A stretch of DNA of 64,000 nucleotides from Hominenteromicrobium mulieris (GTDB taxonomy: Bacteria > Bacillota > Clostridia > Oscillospirales > Acutalibacteraceae). Under the pieces are notes generated by a model. It did no database searches. It was given only the letters and a program-made list of their open reading frames with translations, and had not been told where the DNA came from. Made by a program: the position numbers and the translations under genes. The stretch covers positions 248,001 through 312,000 of the forward strand of contig JAJJOY010000002.1 in the NCBI GenBank assembly GCA_021029595.1. Reading direction: 5' to 3'. Shown piece after piece: positions 60,576 to 64,000 of this stretch (positions are counted from its first letter, which is position 1; each line of letters starts with the position of its first letter).

Positions 60576-60653
60576 TCTGCACCGCTCCTTTTCATGTTTC
60601 TGATTCTCTTGTGTATCTCATTATATTTTGTGCTCTGCAAAATTGCAATAGGT

Positions 60654-61598
60654 CTAAAATGAGGTGTCGGTTTCTTCCGACACCTCATTAAGCTTTGCCA
60701 AATTCTCATTGTACTTTTCGATCATGTCCGACTCCTGCAACTGTCGCCACACATAAGCCGTGGCAATGCAGTCGGCAGCCGCGCTGTGCCAATTCGCACC
60801 TTTGTACCCGAGATAGTCCGCCAATACCGCAAGCTTTTTCCATTTATAGTTCACGTCCTCACCTTCACCACGCAGTTCTCCGTATACGACCGCACCGTAA
60901 AGCATCGGATCATCAATCACGGCATCTGGTCGGAGTCGAATACCGTAACGCTCGAGAAATGGAATATCAAACTGCTTGCCGTTGTAGGCAATAACCGTTT
61001 CGGCGTTTTGCAGCAGCGCCGCCATTTCGCCGATTTTATCGATGATTCCCGGCGCATCCTCAACGTCCTCTGGTGAAATACCATTCACGCGCTGCGCACC
61101 CGACCACTCTTTGGTATATGCAGGCTTAAATCGAGATTCAAAAAGCACCTCACCGTCTACCGTCGTAATCGCAGCTTCAAGGATTTCATCCTCAGCAAAA
61201 TTCAAGCCGGTCGTTTCCAAATCAAAAACGAGTTTGAGGTTTGTCGGACGCTTAGACACAGCCGCACAAATAGCAGCGCATTTTTGCCGATAGATATTTA
61301 GATTTTCCCGTTTACGCTGTGCTTCTTGTTCAGCCAATGCAACCGCCCTTTCCTTTGCACGCTTTGCCGCGTCTTTGGCACTTCTCTCGGCGCGGATCAA
61401 TGCGAGTTCCGTTTCGGACATTCTCCGCACTTGGTCAGCTCGAAAATATACCGCCTTAGACCAAGAGCGATTGCAGTACATGAGTTCGCCCTCGTTCTCT
61501 ACGGGACAATATCCTCGCTTATGCCACTGTTTCTCAGTGGCGATTTGGGCCTTCTCATCCTCTGATAACTCATTATAAACTCTGTATTTCGTTGCCAT
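60654..61598 (-). CDS. DnaQ-like 3'-5' exonuclease (DEDDh)
   Basis: 314 residues. N-terminal 100 residues are a helical, Arg/Ala/Glu-rich region with KQWHKRGYCPVENEGELMYC; the exonuclease domain begins LKLVFDLETTGLNF (first D and E, about 122), continues VIAYNGKQFDIPFLERYG (second D, about 207) and NWHSAAADCIATAYVW (H and last D, about 278). Proofreading-type or ICE-specific nuclease, possibly for processing DNA ends during replication or transfer. GAGGTGAAAC before ATG. Confidence 0.88.
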   Translation of the reverse strand: MATKYRVYNELSEDEKAQIATEKQWHKRGYCPVENEGELMYCNRSWSKAVYFRADQVRRMSETELALIRAERSAKDAAKRAKERAVALAEQEAQRKRENLNIYRQKCAAICAAVSKRPTNLKLVFDLETTGLNFAEDEILEAAITTVDGEVLFESRFKPAYTKEWSGAQRVNGISPEDVEDAPGIIDKIGEMAALLQNAETVIAYNGKQFDIPFLERYGIRLRPDAVIDDPMLYGAVVYGELRGEGEDVNYKWKKLAVLADYLGYKGANWHSAAADCIATAYVWRQLQESDMIEKYNENLAKLNEVSEETDTSF

Positions 61599-61923
61599 TT
61601 TGTTTCACCTCGTTTTTCAAAACATCTCTCAGCACCTGAGCAATCGTAACTGCATCCGCACGCGGCATATTTCGCACGAGAAGTTTATCAACGATCCATG
61701 CTGACTCATTCAAGCTCTCGATTTCCGGGAGGGCTATGCCGTAGTTCGGCACGGATATGTAATACGTAACCGTTTTGCCGACTAAGGGTAGGTTTTCCAT
61801 GATTTTTGCAATAACAACTGTAATACTTGAACGAGATTTAATACGCACAATTTGTGCGTCTCTGTTACCTTGCACGGTATATTCTGCGTTCCATGATTCT
61901 GTTGATGTTCTAATTAACATCAT
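61573..61923 (-). CDS. Hypothetical protein, 116 residues
   Basis: Start overlaps the SpoVG stop (TAATG). IVRIKSRSSITVVIAKIMEN, VTYYISVPNYGIALPEIESL, ADAVTIAQVLRDVLKNE. Alpha/beta, soluble, no known motif. In the ParA-ParB-SpoVG operon, so probably a maintenance function. Confidence 0.7.
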   Translation of the reverse strand: MMLIRTSTESWNAEYTVQGNRDAQIVRIKSRSSITVVIAKIMENLPLVGKTVTYYISVPNYGIALPEIESLNESAWIVDKLLVRNMPRADAVTIAQVLRDVLKNEVKQNGNEIQSL

Positions 61924-62234
61924 TACTGCACGCTCCTTTGTTCAAAACCGGCAACATTGCCGGTTTTCATTTTGTACGCTTCTAATATTGCTCCTTCAAT
62001 TTCTCTGCGAGCAGCATGTGTACAGGGCGTAAATGCAAAATTTGCTGCACGCCCGGCTTTCCACGCACGTGCTTCTGAATGGACAATCGGAAAGCGCACA
62101 TACATTTTGCCTTTATCCTCATAGACGCGGATGCCGTTTATCGCATATCCGTCTGCCGTCAAGATATTTGCGACTGCGCGGAGCCTTGGGTCAGCACCGC
62201 GCAGCGGGTGTACATTGATCTTTCTGAATTTCAT
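61923..62234 (-). CDS. SpoVG-like regulator
   Basis: 103 residues; INVHPLRGADPRLRAVANIL, YAINGIRVYEDKGKMYVRFP and AARREIEGAILEAYK match SpoVG, a small nucleic-acid-binding regulator. Starts in an ATGA overlap with the parB stop. Codons near the end include a dispersed palindrome (TGNVAGF), which seems to have extended the C-terminus. Confidence 0.85.
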   Translation of the reverse strand: MKFRKINVHPLRGADPRLRAVANILTADGYAINGIRVYEDKGKMYVRFPIVHSEARAWKAGRAANFAFTPCTHAARREIEGAILEAYKMKTGNVAGFEQRSVQ

Positions 62235-63028
62235 CCCATGTACCCTCTCAAATACCGATTCAGTAAAGCCGTGACTTTTTCAGGGTCTTCCTTATCCGCA
62301 AGCTTGAGAACTTTTAAAATTGCCTGTTCAAGCTTGTCCTGCTTCGGCTTTTCCGACTTTTCACTCTTTTCTTCTTTCTCGCCAGAACCGGCAATATTGC
62401 CGGTTTCCCGTCCGCGCTCCACAGCACGTTCACGGGCTTCTTTAATGTCTAAGCGTCCCTCTGCCACGTCGTCTTTTTCTTCCGTTGTAAGCTGTTCAGA
62501 CATTTGCTTATAATAGCGCACAGAGCGTTCAGAAACGCCCATCAGCTTTGCAAGATGCTCCTGCATACCGCCTTTTATCTCACCGGCTTCTTTCATTTCT
62601 TCAAGCAGCTCTCGATATTCTTCGTAAAGCTGCAATTTGCGCTGCGGTGTGTATTCGCGGCTTGCATTGGCTTGATGCAGCATCAGTTGCGCCTTTCGTA
62701 CAGATTTTGTCTCAAACACATAGCACGGCACTTTCGTCCAATGCAGATACGTAGTGATTGCCCTAAAACGACGTTCACCGGAGAACAGTGTGTAACGGTT
62801 TCCGTTTACGATCACGCCCAACGGTGTGAGCAAACCGACTTCATCGATATTCGCCGCAAGCTCTTTGTAGGATTCCTCATTGTCATCGGCTGCGTAAGAG
62901 TTCTTCGCCGCAAAATCGATCAGTGCCGTATCGATCAGCTCAAATCTGCCGTTCTGTGCGGCGTTATCTGTTGCTGCTTTCAAACTATTTAACCCGGCGT
63001 TGATATTACCTAAATTCAGCTTTTTCAT
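62231..63028 (-). CDS. parB: ParB-like partition protein
   Basis: 265 residues. N-terminal ParB/Srx-fold part with LTPLGVIVNGNRYTLFSGER-RFRA (GERR CTP-binding motif, about 85-92), a central HTH (AGEIKGGMQEHLAKLMGVSE, YYKQMSEQLT, about 150-180), a charged linker containing a palindrome-encoded TGNIAGSG, and a C-terminal dimer region. Two bases after the parA stop. Probably spreads from a centromere-like site; the dispersed palindrome is the natural candidate. Confidence 0.92.
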   Translation of the reverse strand: MKKLNLGNINAGLNSLKAATDNAAQNGRFELIDTALIDFAAKNSYAADDNEESYKELAANIDEVGLLTPLGVIVNGNRYTLFSGERRFRAITTYLHWTKVPCYVFETKSVRKAQLMLHQANASREYTPQRKLQLYEEYRELLEEMKEAGEIKGGMQEHLAKLMGVSERSVRYYKQMSEQLTTEEKDDVAEGRLDIKEARERAVERGRETGNIAGSGEKEEKSEKSEKPKQDKLEQAILKVLKLADKEDPEKVTALLNRYLRGYMG

Positions 63029-63030
63029 GC

Positions 63031-63798
63031 TTACGCACCAACCTTTCTCAAAAACTCGTCTGCCAGAGCCTGATAATCTATATTTCCGTTGCTCCGCTTA
63101 TCAAAAACGCAGATCGGCTCACGTGCATTTACCGCACGGATCAGCGCCACATTGCGACGGATCGTCGTGCTGAACATCGGCAGCAAATCCTGTCCCAAAA
63201 GGACTTCGCGGAATACACTGCGCAAACCGCGCCGCTCATCCATCGTGATAAGCCCGCCAAGAATTTTCAAATTTGGATTTATCGTGCGGCGAATATCTGC
63301 GATAGCCTCAGCTTTGAGCGTCAGAGCATGGATACCGTAGTCTTCGGCAAACATCGGCATGATGATCGCATCCGCATAATAGTGTACAATATCCATCAGC
63401 CTGCCACCCTGCGGAGGGCAGTCGATGATGACGAAATCATAATCTGGAAGATCTTCCAGTGCCTTTTCCAACGTGTTCAGATAAGGCGCACCATTCATTT
63501 TCTGACGGATCAAATCTTCTTCAATCACACTCAGCGTTCGGTCAGACGGCAGCACATCCACGCCAAAGCGCGTTGTTTGTACGGCTTTCGTACAAGCTAC
63601 CTGCCCACGCAGCACCTCAAGTAAGGACGGAGATACGTCCACATCATAATTGAGCGTAGCATAGCCTTGCGGGTCTGCATCGATCAGCAGTACACGGTAG
63701 CCGCGCTGTGCCAGGCATGCGGAGAGGTTGACGGCCGTCATCGTTTTGCCGACGCCGCCCTTTTCGTTTGTAATTGCGATTTTCTTGATTTGTTTCAT
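63031..63798 (-). CDS. parA: ParA partition ATPase
   Basis: 255 residues; deviant Walker A NEKGGVGKTMTAVNLSACLA (about 11), LLIDADPQGYATLNYDVD, Walker B FVIIDCPPQGG (about 124). Lacks the extra N-terminal HTH of type Ia ParA, so type Ib/Soj-like. AGGAGGCTCGTT before ATG. First gene of the right-end operon; a palindrome sits 44 bp upstream of its start at 63842. Confidence 0.95.
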   Translation of the reverse strand: MKQIKKIAITNEKGGVGKTMTAVNLSACLAQRGYRVLLIDADPQGYATLNYDVDVSPSLLEVLRGQVACTKAVQTTRFGVDVLPSDRTLSVIEEDLIRQKMNGAPYLNTLEKALEDLPDYDFVIIDCPPQGGRLMDIVHYYADAIIMPMFAEDYGIHALTLKAEAIADIRRTINPNLKILGGLITMDERRGLRSVFREVLLGQDLLPMFSTTIRRNVALIRAVNAREPICVFDKRSNGNIDYQALADEFLRKVGA

Positions 63799-63888
63799 AA
63801 CGAGCCTCCTAAAACTCCCGAAACCGGGGAAATATAAAAAACCGGCAACATTGCCGGTTTCCGTCAGAAATATGAAATTAAGATATGA

Positions 63889-63912
63889 AAAAGAGCAGCC
63901 TTTCGGTCACTC
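63889..63912 (-). terminator. Insulating terminator at the right end
   Basis: On the minus strand GAGTGACC-GAAA-GGCTGCTC followed by TTTTT; it would stop chromosomal transcription entering the element from the attR side. Confidence 0.6.
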
Positions 63913-63933
63913 CTTGTCTACACTATATAGCAC

Positions 63934-63986
63934 GCCTGCTTCACACGCAGGAGGTCCGCGGTTCGAGCCCGCGCGTTTCCACCAAA
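63934..63986 (+). repeat. attR core, 53-bp direct repeat (tRNA-Val 3' part)
   Basis: Identical to 16241-16293. The upstream half of the tRNA is absent here, so this is not a second tRNA gene but the displaced end of the original one. Confidence 0.95.
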
Positions 63987-64000
63987 AAAGAGCTGTCTCT

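Larger units (their letters stand above)
16887..63857. repeat. Dispersed 16-bp palindrome CCGGCAAYRTTGCCGG, about 18 copies
   Basis: Copies start at 16887, 17310, 17680, 18662, 19070, 19842, 20574, 20667, 32437, 43840, 45601, 50158, 50804, 55767, 60286, 61948, 62388 and 63842. The central dinucleotide is CA, TG or TA; several copies end CCGC instead of CCGG. None was seen in 1-16240. Many lie between genes and some are followed by T-runs, so they may double as terminators. At least six lie inside or across coding sequences (32437, 55767, 61948, 62388, 20667, 50804), where one reading frame gives Gly-Asn-Val/Ile-Ala-Gly. Candidate operator or partition site of the element. Confidence 0.85.
16241..63986. 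mobile_element. Integrative and conjugative element (Tn1549-like T4SS) in tRNA-Val
   Basis: Excision between the 53-bp repeats would give a circle of 47,693 bp. The interval contains everything expected of an ICE: tyrosine integrase next to attL, relaxase, MobC and oriT-like region, VirD4, VirB4, VirB6-like and PrgI-like proteins, peptidoglycan hydrolase, ArdC, primase, ParA/ParB and SpoVG, plus toxin-antitoxin and surface-adhesin cargo. Order and family membership (PcfB/DUF3801, VirD4, Maff2, TrbL-like, PrgI, VirB4, hydrolase) match the Tn1549/CTn2 group. No antibiotic-resistance gene was found. Confidence 0.95.

Noticed and set aside
16887-63857. The dispersed palindrome as purely intrinsic terminators
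   Set aside because: Several copies have T-runs and may terminate, but at least six lie inside reading frames or lack T-runs, so this is not a full explanation.
63934-63986. A second tRNA-Val gene
   Set aside because: Only the 3' part from the anticodon stem is present; no acceptor 5' strand or D arm. It is the att duplication.
16241-63986. Prophage instead of ICE
   Set aside because: No capsid, terminase, portal or tail genes; a full T4SS and relaxase are present.

Overview
The window reads as the chromosome of a mid-to-high-GC, low-redundancy anaerobic Firmicute, most likely a gut clostridium of the Oscillospiraceae/Ruminococcaceae type. The evidence is a T-box in front of threonine dehydratase, a glgC-glgD-glgA-glgB glycogen operon with the Firmicute-type GlgD subunit, many TTG/GTG starts with strong AGGAGG sites, and a Tn1549-like conjugation module with Gram-positive sortases and cell-wall-anchored proteins. 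The assignment is inference from gene families; no 16S or other marker is present.

Positions 1-16214 are ordinary chromosome: threonine ammonia-lyase under a T-box (minus), two MATE exporters around an RlmI-type methyltransferase, a flavin-reductase-like protein, two candidate small ORFs, a DUF1461 membrane protein, an FAD flavoprotein translationally coupled to a two-cluster ferredoxin, and then the convergent glycogen operon (glgB, glgC, glgD, glgA reading leftwards). GlgB carries an unusual Lys/Ala-rich, histone-H1-like tail.

Positions 16241-63986 are one integrative and conjugative element (ICE) of about 47.7 kb. It is inserted in the 3' half of a tRNA-Val(CAC) gene and bounded by a perfect 53-bp direct repeat (16241-16293 and 63934-63986). 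The left end holds the tyrosine integrase, a candidate structured RNA, a type I toxin-antitoxin cassette, and two type II toxin-antitoxin cassettes separated by near-identical repeats. Next, reading leftwards on the minus strand, come a replication/partition-like gene (HTH domain plus a ParB-like part), a tandem-RHH-like regulator with twin operators, and the type IV secretion module (peptidoglycan hydrolase, VirB4, PrgI-like, VirB6-like, Maff2/VirB2-like, VirD4 and accessory proteins). The relaxase gene follows, split by a complete 2473-nt group II intron exactly after its HxH motif; then MobC, an oriT-like hairpin region, a P-loop protein, a DnaG primase whose C-terminus looks like two SpoVG domains, and ArdC.

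A 3.1-kb AT-richer islet (about 42.4-45.5 kb) lies between 84-bp direct repeats. From 45.6 to 60.2 kb is a surface-structure cargo: a thioester/VaFE adhesin, a pilin, class B and class C sortases, a 1459-residue anchored protein with two cell-wall hydrolase domains, and two paralogous lipoproteins, with a second type I toxin-antitoxin cassette inside. The right end carries an exonuclease, SpoVG, ParB and ParA in one coupled operon.

The most striking unexplained signal is a 16-bp palindrome, CCGGCAAYRTTGCCGG, seen about 18 times across the ICE and not found in the 16 kb of flanking chromosome. It sits both between genes and inside coding sequences, and is densest near the two ParB-like genes at the two ends. 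It may be the operator/centromere set of a KorB-like partition-and-repression system. I read the sequence by eye, so copy counts and boundaries should be treated as close but not machine-verified.
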